Source: Xiheimicrobium sp033763395
Lineage (GTDB): Bacteria > Myxococcota > Myxococcia > Myxococcales > Myxococcaceae
Assembly: GCA_033763395.1 (NCBI GenBank)
Contig: JANRKQ010000150.1
Coordinates: 62,001 to 126,000, forward strand
DNA: 64,000 nt
Reading direction: 5' to 3'
A program made the translations under genes and the position numbers. A model generated the notes under the pieces. That model saw only the letters and a program-made list of their open reading frames with translations, was not told the DNA's origin and ran no database searches. The number at the start of each line of letters is the position of its first letter. Within the stretch, counting starts at the first letter, position 1. Positions 14,040 through 22,710 of this stretch are shown here, piece by piece.

Positions 14040-16318
14040 TGGAGTCGCGCACGTTCCCCGTCTTCGTGCGGAAGTTCCCCGGCGTCGGGTACAGCGCACA
14101 CCTGCTCGACGCGCCGCACCTGGCGTCGTTCGGCGAGACGATGTCCGAGGTCTACGCCGATCTGACCGAGGTCTGTCGCAAGCTGCTGGACCGGGGCGAG
14201 CTGCGATCGCGCGGGCCGCTCGGAGCGTTCACGCTCCGGCGTGTGGATCTGACGATTCGGGCGATGCAGCGGGGCCGGCTGCTGCCCGTACCGATGCGCT
14301 TCAGCGTGGTCGTCTCGAGCGACGAAAAGGGCCCCGCGCGCGTGTTGGTGCCGCGGCTCGAGCTCGAGCACTCGCTCGCCGATCTCGCCGACTTCGAGGG
14401 CTTCATCGAAGAGGTGATCCGCCACGAGCTGCACCTGGCGCCGCTCGAGCGGCTCCTCGAGGTCGCGTGGGACGGCGAGGAGTCGGTGCGCTCGCTGACG
14501 GTGACGACGAAGTTCGACGAGCGGGCGCGGGCGCGACGGGAGCAGGCAAAACAAGAGACCACAGAGAAGCGCCGCCAGCCGCTCCCGCCGGGCCTGGCCG
14601 AGGCCTGCCGCCGACTGAACGATGAGCTGGCGGCCGGGCTGCTCGAGCGTGCGTTCGAGCGGGAGGCCGAGACGACGCTGCTCGAAGAGGCGTTGCTCGG
14701 CACCGGAAAGGGGAGCGTGCTGCTCGTCGGCCCCTCGCTCGTCGGGAAGACCGCGCTCGTACACGAGGTGGTGCACCGCGCGGCCGAGGTGTCGAAGGAG
14801 CACCCGCTCCACGGCCTCGAGGTGTACTCCACGAGCGGCAGTCGCATCGTCGCTGGCATGCGGTACCTGGGAGAGTGGCAGGACCGCGTGCGGCGAATGA
14901 TCACCTCGCTGCGAACGCGGAACGCCGTGCTCCACTTCGACTCGTTGGGTGAGCTGCTCAGCGCGGGCACCGGGCGCGGTGACTCGGGCCTCGATCTCGC
15001 GCAGCAGCTGCTGGCGTCGGTCGAGACGAACGAGGTGCGGCTCGTCGTCGAGGCCACGCCGGAGGACATGGCGCGCGCTGAGCGGACCCACGGCGCCTTC
15101 GTGCGGGCGCTGAGGGCGATCGCGGTGAGGCCGCTGTTGCCGGCGCAGGCGAAGCGAGCCCTGGCAGCGGCGGCCCGGCGGGTGGGGAAGCTGCGGCGCG
15201 TGAATGTCGACGCCGCGGCGCTCGATCGCGCGATCGATCTCGTCGAGCGGTTCGGCGAGGCGGGTGGAGTTCCGGGCGCGGCCGTGGAGCTCCTTCGCGC
15301 GGCGGCTCGGCCAGCGGCTGGTGGGCGCGTCACCACGGTCGATGGAGACGCCGTCACCGCTGCCTTCGTGGCGCGCACCGGCTACCCGAGGGCGCTGATC
15401 GATCCGTCGGTCCGGCTCGATCCCGACGAGGTGCTGGCGCGGCTGCAGGAGCGCGTCGTGGGACAGGACGATGCGATGGGCCTGCTGCGCAACCTGGTCG
15501 TCACGTTGAAGACGGGCCTCTGCGATCCTTCGCGTCCGCTCGGGGCGTACCTGCTGCTGGGCCCGACGGGTGTCGGGAAGACCGAGTCGGCGCTGTCGCT
15601 CGCGGCGTACCTGTTCGGAGACGAGAAGCGCCTCACCCGCTTCGACATGGCCGAGTACGCCGCGCCGGGGAGCGCGTTTCGGCTCACCGCGGCAGGTGCC
15701 GGGCAGGGCTCACTGACGGCGAAGGTGCGCGAGCAGCCGTTCGGGGTGGTGCTGCTCGACGAGATCGAGAAGGCCGACGGCGGGGTGCACGATCTGCTGC
15801 TCCAGTTGCTGGGCGAGGGCCGGCTGACCGATGCGCACGGCCGAACGGTGAGCTTCCGCAACACGGTGGTGCTGCTGACGTCGAATCTGGGCGCCGAGTC
15901 ATCGGGCCGCAGCTTCGGCTTCGGCGAGGCGTCGGCCGACGCGAAGGGTCACTACCTCTCGGCGGCGACGCAGTTCTTCCGTCCAGAGCTCGTCAATCGG
16001 CTCGATCAGATCGTCGCGTACCACCCGCTCACACCCGCCGAGGTGAAGGCGATCGCGGCGAGGGTGCTCGAGCGGGCCGTGCGGCGCGAGGGCCTCGCGC
16101 GCCGAGGCGTCTCGGTTCAGTGGCGCCCAGAGGTGGTCGACCGTCTGGCCGAGCTCGGGTTCGACGCACGGTACGGCGCAAGGCCGCTCAAACGCGCCGT
16201 GGAGCAGCACGTCGTGTCCCCACTCGCCGCGCTCCTCGCGAAGGCTGGGACCGGGGCGCCGAAGTCAATTCAGCTGTCGGTCGATTCGGCGGGAGCCATC
16301 GTCGCGGCGATCGCCTGA
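14039..16318 (+). CDS. Clp/Hsp100-like double AAA+ ATPase, short form without C-terminal extension (paralog 3)
   Basis: The 759-residue protein begins at the ATG overlapping the previous stop (GTGATGG). Its N-terminal domain (about 1-190) starts FPVFVRKFPGVGYSAHLL and has the same order of elements as the other two. D1 has GPSLVGKT (231-238), pore loop AGMRYLGEWQ and a degenerate Walker B, AVLHFDSLGEL, with DS instead of DE. D2 has GPTGVGKT (508-515), LLDEIEKADG (from about 572), LLTSNLGAE and RYGARPLKRAVEQ. The D2 pore loop motif is lost. An FGFG stretch occupies the ClpP-loop position. It ends soon after the D2 small domain, so the release-factor-like extension is absent. The three products are probably made together and may form a mixed ring; that is inference. 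Confidence 0.85.
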   Translation: MESRTFPVFVRKFPGVGYSAHLLDAPHLASFGETMSEVYADLTEVCRKLLDRGELRSRGPLGAFTLRRVDLTIRAMQRGRLLPVPMRFSVVVSSDEKGPARVLVPRLELEHSLADLADFEGFIEEVIRHELHLAPLERLLEVAWDGEESVRSLTVTTKFDERARARREQAKQETTEKRRQPLPPGLAEACRRLNDELAAGLLERAFEREAETTLLEEALLGTGKGSVLLVGPSLVGKTALVHEVVHRAAEVSKEHPLHGLEVYSTSGSRIVAGMRYLGEWQDRVRRMITSLRTRNAVLHFDSLGELLSAGTGRGDSGLDLAQQLLASVETNEVRLVVEATPEDMARAERTHGAFVRALRAIAVRPLLPAQAKRALAAAARRVGKLRRVNVDAAALDRAIDLVERFGEAGGVPGAAVELLRAAARPAAGGRVTTVDGDAVTAAFVARTGYPRALIDPSVRLDPDEVLARLQERVVGQDDAMGLLRNLVVTLKTGLCDPSRPLGAYLLLGPTGVGKTESALSLAAYLFGDEKRLTRFDMAEYAAPGSAFRLTAAGAGQGSLTAKVREQPFGVVLLDEIEKADGGVHDLLLQLLGEGRLTDAHGRTVSFRNTVVLLTSNLGAESSGRSFGFGEASADAKGHYLSAATQFFRPELVNRLDQIVAYHPLTPAEVKAIAARVLERAVRREGLARRGVSVQWRPEVVDRLAELGFDARYGARPLKRAVEQHVVSPLAALLAKAGTGAPKSIQLSVDSAGAIVAAIA

Positions 16319-16538
16319 GGCCGGTCCACCAGGGACACCCGAGCCGCGCGCCCAGCGTCGAGGGCGGCTCGGTGCGCACGCTGCCGGGGAGGCGCTTCCA
16401 GCTCCGCACCGGCCACGAGGAGGAGATGACTCGGCCACAGCGTGAACCAGAGGGCGACGAGGACCAGAACGACCGCATGACGAGTGATGTCCTCGCCAGC
16501 AGGCGACCGTCTTGCCGCTTCCCTGGACGCTCCAGCCC

Positions 16539-17264
16539 TCACGGTCCGTCGTCGATGGGCGCTGCGGCGAGGCGCTTGCCGATCACCTTGAGCGCTGCGA
16601 TCCACAAGCCCGCTTCCTTGCGGGTCAGCCGCGCGCGCTGGAGCGTGGCGATCAGATCGTCCACCGCGTGGCGGTCGTCGTTGCGGAGGAAGCCGGCCGC
16701 CGAGAGGGTGCTCTCGACGGCACCTCGGAGCGTCCGCAGGGTGCCGTCATCGGCGAAGGCGGGGGCGGGCGGGGCGTTCGTCGATCGCCGCGCCATCGCC
16801 AGCTCGTACGCGTACACGCCGACGGCCTGCGAGAGGTTCAGCGACGGCTGCTCGTCGGACGAGGGGATGAACGACAGCGCGTGACACTGCTTCACGTCGT
16901 CGTGTGACAGCCCGTTGCGCTCGTCTCCGAACACCAGCGCCCAGCGCTCGTCGTTGCGATCGCCCACCTCGGCGGCGAGCTCGCGCGGCGTCAGCCTGCG
17001 GCGCCCCTCGACCAGCCGCATGGTGGTGCCGACGACCCAGCTGCAATCGGCCACGGCCTCTCCGAAGGTGTCGACGCGGCGCACCGACTCGAGCAGGTCG
17101 CCCGACTTCACCGCGAGCCGGTGGAGCCCCGGCACCTCGAGCAGCTTCGGGTTGGGCGAGACGACGACCCAGTCAGTGAGGGCGAAGTTCTTCATCACCC
17201 GCGCGATGGCGCCGAGGTTGTCGGCGTTGCGGGGCCGCAGGAGGACGAGCCGGGGAGGTGCCAT
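16539..17264 (-). CDS. tRNA/rRNA 2'-O-methyltransferase, SPOUT class (TrmJ/SpoU-like)
   Basis: This 241-residue SAM-dependent RNA ribose methyltransferase shows the three SPOUT knot motifs. Motif 1 is RPRNADNLGAIARVMKNF near the N-terminus, motif 2 is ALVFGDERNGLS and motif 3 is IPSSDEQPSLNLSQAVGVYAYEL. These match TrmJ, which methylates position 32 of tRNA, more closely than TrmH, but the target cannot be fixed from sequence. The C-terminal 80 residues form a helical extension as in TrmJ. The ATG at 17264 lies next to the divergent membrane protein gene. Convergently, 220 bp separate it from the third AAA+ gene; I see no clear feature in that spacer. Confidence 0.9.
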   Translation of the reverse strand: MAPPRLVLLRPRNADNLGAIARVMKNFALTDWVVVSPNPKLLEVPGLHRLAVKSGDLLESVRRVDTFGEAVADCSWVVGTTMRLVEGRRRLTPRELAAEVGDRNDERWALVFGDERNGLSHDDVKQCHALSFIPSSDEQPSLNLSQAVGVYAYELAMARRSTNAPPAPAFADDGTLRTLRGAVESTLSAAGFLRNDDRHAVDDLIATLQRARLTRKEAGLWIAALKVIGKRLAAAPIDDGP

Positions 17265-17301
17265 GACGAGCCGCGGCGCCTTCTGCTACGAGGCTCGCGC
17301 C

Positions 17302-18402
17302 ATGTCAGCTGCCTCCGCCCCGCGCCTGTCGATCATCTCGCCCGTGCAGGACTTCCTGTTCTTCTTCCTCTCGGCGGCTGTCGTCCTCATCGCGTGGGCG
17401 GCCACCGCCTGGTTCCACGTCGAGCCGTTCTACGTGCTGGCCACCGTCGCCGTCGTCTCGAACGGCCCGCACCTCGTCGCGACGTGGAGCCGCGTCTACT
17501 TCGACAAGCGCGAGGTGAAGGAGCGCCCCGTCGCGCTGCTGGTCGCGCCCGCGCTCATCTTCGTCTTCGTCGCGCTCACCACGTGGAAGGCCGGGTACCC
17601 GGGCGTTCGGCTCCTCAACAGCGTCATCCTCTACTGGGCGACGTGGCACTTCGTGGCGCAGAACTGGGGCATCTTGCGCATCTACCAGCGCAAGTCGGGT
17701 GAGCCCGAGACGTCGCTGGCGCTCTCACTCGAGAAGCCGCTGCTGCTCCTCTTCGTGGCGTGGTGCGTGCTGTATCGCCTCCACACCGGCCCGCGCATGC
17801 TCTTCGGCACCGAGATCTTCTACGCGCTGCCGTCTCGTGATCTCGTCGGCTCGCTGCTCGCCATCGTGATCACCGTCTTCGGCGTCTACCTCGTCGACCG
17901 CGTGAGCCAACGCCACCAGCCCTGGGCAAAGGCCGCGTGGGTTCGGTTCGCCTTCCTCTTCTGTGCGTTCCTGGGCTTCTTCGTGCCGTTCCAGATGATC
18001 ACCACCGACGACACCTCGGCGTTCGCGGCGGCCGCCTGCTGGCACGGCTTTCAGTACCTGGGAATGGTGCGCTTCTACCACCGCAACACGTGGCGCTCGG
18101 GCGTCGACCCGAACGCGAAGATCATCTCGTGGCTGTCGCAGCCCGGCTGGTCACGCGCGGTGCTCTACATGGCGTTCCTGGGCGCGCTCGCGGGCAGCGT
18201 CTACGGCGTCATCTTCATGCTGTCGCTCGTCACCCGCAGCGGCGGCTGGAACTTCTACACCTGGGGTGGGGTGGTGTGGATCACCCTGACGCTCTCGCAC
18301 TACTGGCTCGACGGCGTCATCTGGAAGCTGCGCCGGCCCGAGCTGGCGAAGCGGGTGGGCCTCGACGGCTCGGCTCAGAACACCACGCCGATGCCGACGT
18401 AG
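17302..18402 (+). CDS. Polytopic membrane protein of unknown function with repeated His/aromatic motifs
   Basis: This is an approximately 366-residue integral membrane protein with about eight to ten hydrophobic helices, the first being DFLFFFLSAAVVLIAWAATAW. I do not recognise its family. Three similar short motifs recur at helix ends: WHFVAQNWGILRIYQRK, CWHGFQYLGMVRFYHRN and SHYWLDGVIWK. Each has a His followed by aromatic residues, which suggests a buried cofactor or metal site or a lipid-active site. The ATG at 17302 has GAGG seven bases upstream; an in-frame ATG at 17263 would add 13 residues but overlaps the divergent gene's start. Its 3' end overlaps the next, convergent gene by 28 bp. 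Confidence 0.75.
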   Translation: MSAASAPRLSIISPVQDFLFFFLSAAVVLIAWAATAWFHVEPFYVLATVAVVSNGPHLVATWSRVYFDKREVKERPVALLVAPALIFVFVALTTWKAGYPGVRLLNSVILYWATWHFVAQNWGILRIYQRKSGEPETSLALSLEKPLLLLFVAWCVLYRLHTGPRMLFGTEIFYALPSRDLVGSLLAIVITVFGVYLVDRVSQRHQPWAKAAWVRFAFLFCAFLGFFVPFQMITTDDTSAFAAAACWHGFQYLGMVRFYHRNTWRSGVDPNAKIISWLSQPGWSRAVLYMAFLGALAGSVYGVIFMLSLVTRSGGWNFYTWGGVVWITLTLSHYWLDGVIWKLRRPELAKRVGLDGSAQNTTPMPT

Positions 18403-19367
18403 GGGCCGAGCACCACGTCGCGGCAGCTCCAGTTGCCATTGGGGAGCTGCTGGCAGCCGGTGGTGTCTTCGGGCACGCCGCCGACGATGCCGCGGTCTTC
18501 GAGCGTCTGGGAGCGGAAGCCGGCCCGGATGCCGATGGAGTCGATGCCGAGCACCACGCCAGCGCGGTAGTCGAGCTGCCAGATGGGCCATGGCGTGGCG
18601 AAGATGGCGCCCTCGAGCGCGAAGGGCCCGGCGATCCACAGCTGGCCCGAGAGGCCGCCCGTCGGGGCCATGACGATCAGATCGCGGGCGAAGATGGTGT
18701 CGGCGCCGAGCTCGACGCGCAGGCGCCCGTACTTGCCGGTGAGGAACGCGAAGGTGAGGTGGGCGTTGAGCTGCGTGAGCTGGTTGAGCTGCGTCTGCAG
18801 CGTCTGGGCGTAGATCGACACGCCGAAGCGGTCGCCCTCGAAGAGCATGTTCGCGCCGAGAATGTAGCCGCCGCCGTTGGTGGTCGAGAGCGAGTACAGG
18901 CCTTCGATGCCGAGCCCGATGCGCAGGCCGCCAGGCTCCTGCTGCACGGTGGGCGCCGAGACGACCGTCGCGCCCATTACGGGCGGCGCGTAGTAGTACC
19001 CGTAGCCGTAGCCGTAGCTGGGCACGAAGGCGCCCGACCAGTAGCCGTACCGGTAGGAGCGGTAGCTCGGCCCCCAGCCCCACGACGAGCCGGTCCACCC
19101 GCGGTTGGGGTTCCCGTTCCACGAGTTGAAGCTGCTGGGCGGCACGCTGCCGACGGGCGCCGCGCGGTGAAACGACGAGCCGCCCGACGACCAACCGCTC
19201 GATCCACCGGAGCGGAAGGAGCTGCCCCCGGAGCTGGAGCTCGACCCGCCTGACGAGCCCCCCGAGCTCGAGCTGCCGCTGGTGCGCCGGCCAAACCGCG
19301 CCTCGGCGGTGCCCGTACAGACGAGTGATGCGATGACGGCGATGGCGAAGGAGCGTCCGAGCGTCAT
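18375..19367 (-). CDS. Exported Ser/Gly- and Tyr-rich protein with probable outer-membrane beta-barrel C-terminus
   Basis: A signal peptide (FAIAVIASLVCTGTAEARF) opens this 330-residue protein. Residues about 25-70 are a low-complexity Ser/Gly tract. A Tyr/Trp/Gly stretch follows (SYRSYRYGYWSG and YGYGYGYYYAPP). The last 190 residues show alternating polar/hydrophobic strands with many Gly and aromatic residues (GLRIGLGIEGLYSL, LGPYVGIGVVF) and end in aromatic F, typical of outer-membrane barrels. There is one Cys pair near the C-terminus. The start at 19367 has GGAGG seven bases upstream; an ATG 45 bp earlier lacks one. A role in the cell surface is inferred; there is no recognised family. 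Confidence 0.7.
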   Translation of the reverse strand: MTLGRSFAIAVIASLVCTGTAEARFGRRTSGSSSSGGSSGGSSSSSGGSSFRSGGSSGWSSGGSSFHRAAPVGSVPPSSFNSWNGNPNRGWTGSSWGWGPSYRSYRYGYWSGAFVPSYGYGYGYYYAPPVMGATVVSAPTVQQEPGGLRIGLGIEGLYSLSTTNGGGYILGANMLFEGDRFGVSIYAQTLQTQLNQLTQLNAHLTFAFLTGKYGRLRVELGADTIFARDLIVMAPTGGLSGQLWIAGPFALEGAIFATPWPIWQLDYRAGVVLGIDSIGIRAGFRSQTLEDRGIVGGVPEDTTGCQQLPNGNWSCRDVVLGPYVGIGVVF

Positions 19368-19429
19368 GATGAAGCCTCCGAACAAGACGATACGAAATCG
19401 GCGGCCAAACATTCACATCGGAGGTGCAT

Positions 19430-20089
19430 GTGGGATGGCACACCGTGGCATTGCTCACCTGGCTGGTCAGCGGGGCTGATGGGTCGGCGGCCCAGGCCCC
19501 TGAGATCCGCTACCTGGCGCTGGGCGACAGCTTCACCATCGGCACCAGTCAGCCGGAGCGGCTCAACTTCCCCAGTCAGCTGAAGGCGCTGCTCGAGAAG
19601 CGCGGCCGCACGGTGCGCCTCACCAACGTCGCGGTGAACGGCTACTCGACGAAGGAGCTCCTTCGCGACGAGCTGCCCGCCCTCGAGACGGTGAAGCCGA
19701 CGCACGTGACGCTGGCGGTCGGCGCCAACGATCTGGTGCGGGGCTCGGGCCCGAAGGAGTACCGCGCGCGGCTCAAGGAGATCTTCTCGCGCCTCGTGCG
19801 GGCGGGGCTCTCGGGCGAGAGGCTCGTGGTGCTCCCACAGCCTGACTGGAGCCAGGCGCCCATCGCCGAGGCGTTCGGCGATCGCGACGATCTGCGCCGC
19901 CGCATCGAGGCCTACAACACGATCCTCGCCGAAGAGACGAAGGCCGCCGGTGGCGTGTACGTCGATCTCTGGCCGCTGCTGGTGACGCAGGGGGAAGCGA
20001 AGTTGTTCGCCAGCGATGGCCTCCACCCATCGGGAAAGGCGTACACTGCGTGGGCCCAGGCGCTCGTCGAGCGCTTCGACCCCAGGTGA
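19430..20089 (+). CDS. SGNH/GDSL-family lipase or esterase, exported
   Basis: This protein of about 219 residues has the SGNH hydrolase blocks in order. GDSFT is block I with the nucleophile Ser, NVAVNGYST holds the oxyanion Gly, VGANDL is the Asn block and DGLHPSGKAY is the Asp-His block. All catalytic residues are present. The family covers acyl-ester hydrolases such as TesA-type lysophospholipases and sugar deacetylases; the substrate is unknown. A hydrophobic N-terminus (VALLTWLVSGADGSAAQA) suggests export. GTG 19430 is preferred because GGAGG ends five bases before it; GTG 19424 would overlap that site. It ends three bases before the Fpg-like gene, so the two are probably co-transcribed. 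Confidence 0.82.
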   Translation: MGWHTVALLTWLVSGADGSAAQAPEIRYLALGDSFTIGTSQPERLNFPSQLKALLEKRGRTVRLTNVAVNGYSTKELLRDELPALETVKPTHVTLAVGANDLVRGSGPKEYRARLKEIFSRLVRAGLSGERLVVLPQPDWSQAPIAEAFGDRDDLRRRIEAYNTILAEETKAAGGVYVDLWPLLVTQGEAKLFASDGLHPSGKAYTAWAQALVERFDPR

Positions 20090-20092
20090 CCG

Positions 20093-21025
20093 GTGCCCGA
20101 GTACCCCGACCTCGAGTGTTACCTCGCCGCGCTGGATCCTCGGGTGAAGGGCCAGCCCCTCGAGCGCGTTCGCGTCGCGAGCCCGTTCGTCCTGCGCACC
20201 GTCGAGCCGCCCCTCTCGAGCCTGCACGGCAGGCGGGTTCGAGGCTTTCGCCGCATCGGGAAGCGACTGGTGTTCGAGTTCGATGAAGGCTCGTTTCTCG
20301 TCATCCACCTCATGGTGGCGGGGCGGCTGTTCTGGAAGGAGAAGGGCGCGAAGGTGCCTGGGCGCGCAGGGCTGGCGGCGCTCGATTTTCCCACCGGCAC
20401 GCTGCTCCTCACCGAGGTGAGCACGAAGAAGCGGGCGTCGATGCACGTGGTGCACGGTGAGGCCGCGCTCAAGGCGATGGATCGTGGTGGCCTCGAGGTG
20501 ATGACGGCGCACCTCGACACCTTCGCCGAGCGGCTGCGGCGCGAGAACCACACGCTCAAGCGATCGCTGACCGACCCGCGGCTGTTCTCGGCCATCGGAA
20601 ACGCGTACTCCGACGAGATCCTCCACCGGGCGAAGCTGTCGCCGGTCAAGCAGACCAAGCAGCTCACCGGCGAAGAGATCGCCCGGCTCTACGAAGCGAC
20701 GAAGGCAGTGCTGTCGGAGTGGAAGGAGCGCCTCACCGCCGAGATGAAGGACGGGTGGCCCGAGAAGGTGACGGCGTTTCGGCCCGAGATGGCCGTGCAC
20801 GGCAAGCACAAGCAGCCCTGCCCGGTGTGCGGCAGCCCGGTGCAGCGCATCGTCTACGCCGACAACGAGACGAACTACTGCGCGAAGTGCCAGGCGCAGG
20901 GGCGGCTGCTCGCCGATCGGTCGTTGTCGAGGCTGCTCAAGGACGATTGGCCCACCACCCTCGACGAGCTGGAGGAATATGTGGCCACTCGCGGGGGGAG
21001 TCCGGTAGGAAGGCCGGGATCATGA
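20093..21025 (+). CDS. Formamidopyrimidine-DNA glycosylase/endonuclease VIII family protein
   Basis: This is a 310-residue Fpg/Nei-type base-excision glycosylase. It begins PEYPDLECYLAALDP, so after Met removal the catalytic N-terminal Pro and following Glu are present, although the usual PELPEVE is altered. It has the helix-two-turn-helix region (LTDPRLFSAIGNAYSDEILHRAKLSP), where the N and Y of GNAYSDEIL fit the family. It also has the C-terminal zinc finger CPVCG...CAKCQ. The conserved Lys of the FIGKR-type motif appears as RRIGKRL. Such enzymes remove oxidised bases and nick the strand. It probably belongs to an Fpg-like subgroup rather than classical MutM. GTG start; its stop overlaps the next ATG (ATGA), implying translational coupling. 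Confidence 0.87.
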   Translation: MPEYPDLECYLAALDPRVKGQPLERVRVASPFVLRTVEPPLSSLHGRRVRGFRRIGKRLVFEFDEGSFLVIHLMVAGRLFWKEKGAKVPGRAGLAALDFPTGTLLLTEVSTKKRASMHVVHGEAALKAMDRGGLEVMTAHLDTFAERLRRENHTLKRSLTDPRLFSAIGNAYSDEILHRAKLSPVKQTKQLTGEEIARLYEATKAVLSEWKERLTAEMKDGWPEKVTAFRPEMAVHGKHKQPCPVCGSPVQRIVYADNETNYCAKCQAQGRLLADRSLSRLLKDDWPTTLDELEEYVATRGGSPVGRPGS

Positions 21026-22710
21026 CGCGTTTTGCGAGGCTTTCCGGGGGGATGCTGAGCGTCCTCCTCGCCCTGACGTCGACCGCTGCGCTGGCCGAGA
21101 CGACGCTCTGGCTGGTGCGTCCGCTGTACCCGGGCCAGGAGGCCCTCGTCGATCGCACCGAGAAGGCGCTCGACAAGTTGATCGCGCCGGCCGACCGGAA
21201 GGATCACGTCATCGGCCGCGTCGAGCTCGCCGCCGCGCTCAAGGGCAGGAAGGTCGACGAGGTGCCGTGCCTCACGCTGGGCGAGCGGTGCGCCGACCCG
21301 ATCGATCCCTTCGTCGCGCAGCTCGGCTTCGGCCGCATCGTGCTGGTGCAGGGCGGGCAGGACGAAGCGGGCTTCAAGTTCCGCGTCGTCTCGTACGAGC
21401 CGGCGCTCAACAAGGTGGTGCCCGCGAACGCGGCGGCGCCGCTGCTCGAGAAGGCGTTGCTGGGCGCGGTCGCGAAGGTGGTGCCGGTCGCGTCGACCCT
21501 CGAGGTGAAGACGACGCCGCCGGGCGCCACCGTCTACGTCGACGACACCAAGATGGGCGTCACGCCGCTCAACACCCAGGTGCTCCCCGGCGAGCGGTCG
21601 ATCAGGCTCGACCTCAAGCTCCACCAGCCGGTCGAAGAGTCGATCGTCGTGCCCATCAAGGGCAGCGCGTCGATCGAACGGGCCCTCGAGAAGGTGGCCG
21701 CGCGCCTCATCGTCACCGCCGCGCCCGCGGGAGCGACGATCTTCCTCGACGGCCAGCCGCTGGGGAAGGATCGCATCGACCGCGGCATTCAGCCCGGCCA
21801 GCACACGGTGCGGCTGTCGGCCGAGAACCACAAGGCCTTCGAGCAGACGATCAACGTGAAGCCCGACGAGCAGTACATGCTCGACAAGACGCTCGAGCCC
21901 CTGCCCGGCGTGGTGGTGACGCCCCCGCCCGGGAAGGACCCGGTGGCCGTGATCATCAAGCCGCCGCCCGACACGAACCCGGTGGTGAAGGTGAACCCGC
22001 CGCCCCCGCCGCCGCCGAAGCCGACCGAGACGGAGCTCACCTATGAGCGCCGCTCGTACTTCCAGCTCGGCTACGAGTTCAGCAACCTGCTCGGCAGCAA
22101 CCTGGTGGCCCGCCGCTGGGGCGACTCGGGCACGGGCCGCACCGCCGACCTGCGCACCGCGAGCCGAACGCTCATGGGCGCGACCCTCGAGTACGGCACG
22201 GGCGGCAAGTACTTCGGCGTCGCCGTCGTCGGCGTGAGCTACCTCACCAACGTCGAAAGGTTCGATCTCGGCGTCGGCTTCGCGCCCGACTCGATGCGCG
22301 AGATCCGCATGGGAATGCCGGGGCCGTCGCAGATCGATCGCGCGCGCATTCACCTGGTGACGGTGCGGGCGCTCCAGCCCCAGCTGCGGCTCGCGGCGTG
22401 GCGCTTCATGTTCCAGCTGCAGATCGGCGCCGAGTTTCGCACCGGGCAGATCCTCGGCACCTCGACCCCCGCGTACACCGACGGCTTCCAGATCCTCGAC
22501 CTGCTCGCGGCGGCGCGCTTCAACCTGCGCTTCTTCATCTTCGAGGGGCTGTACTTCTACGGCAGCGGCAACTTCACCTACTACATCCTCGGGGAGCGCT
22601 CGGTGCTCGAAGAGGGGTTCGACGACATGGGCATGGAGATCGGCACGCGCCGCACCTTCGCCAATTCGCACCAGTGGGGCTTCAACGCGGGGTTCGGCTA
22701 TGGTTTCTGA
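21022..22710 (+). CDS. PEGA-domain outer-membrane protein
   Basis: This is a 562-residue exported protein. A signal peptide (MLSVLLALTSTAALAET) is followed by a 130-residue domain with a likely disulfide (PCLTLGERC). Two PEGA domains come next: STLEVKTTPPGATVYVDDTK and RLIVTAAPAGATIFLDGQPL, each with the P-x-G-A/V-x-V/I core. A proline-rich linker (about 295-340, VNPPPPPPPKP) leads to a C-terminal region of about 220 residues with beta-strand periodicity ending GFGYGF, as in outer-membrane barrels. PEGA domains are often found in surface or wall-associated proteins. It is coupled to the glycosylase upstream and overlaps the TPR gene downstream by 11 nt. Confidence 0.82.
   Translation: MTRFARLSGGMLSVLLALTSTAALAETTLWLVRPLYPGQEALVDRTEKALDKLIAPADRKDHVIGRVELAAALKGRKVDEVPCLTLGERCADPIDPFVAQLGFGRIVLVQGGQDEAGFKFRVVSYEPALNKVVPANAAAPLLEKALLGAVAKVVPVASTLEVKTTPPGATVYVDDTKMGVTPLNTQVLPGERSIRLDLKLHQPVEESIVVPIKGSASIERALEKVAARLIVTAAPAGATIFLDGQPLGKDRIDRGIQPGQHTVRLSAENHKAFEQTINVKPDEQYMLDKTLEPLPGVVVTPPPGKDPVAVIIKPPPDTNPVVKVNPPPPPPPKPTETELTYERRSYFQLGYEFSNLLGSNLVARRWGDSGTGRTADLRTASRTLMGATLEYGTGGKYFGVAVVGVSYLTNVERFDLGVGFAPDSMREIRMGMPGPSQIDRARIHLVTVRALQPQLRLAAWRFMFQLQIGAEFRTGQILGTSTPAYTDGFQILDLLAAARFNLRFFIFEGLYFYGSGNFTYYILGERSVLEEGFDDMGMEIGTRRTFANSHQWGFNAGFGYGF

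Noticed and set aside
12165..14099. Minus-strand open frame opposite the second AAA+ gene
   Set aside because: The plus-strand frame carries all AAA+ motifs; the opposite frame is Arg/His/Glu-rich noise.
19430..19455. Sigma-54 promoter-like TGGCAC ... TTGC
   Set aside because: The spacing between the GG and GC elements is about nine bases instead of the required four to five, and the site lies within the SGNH coding start.
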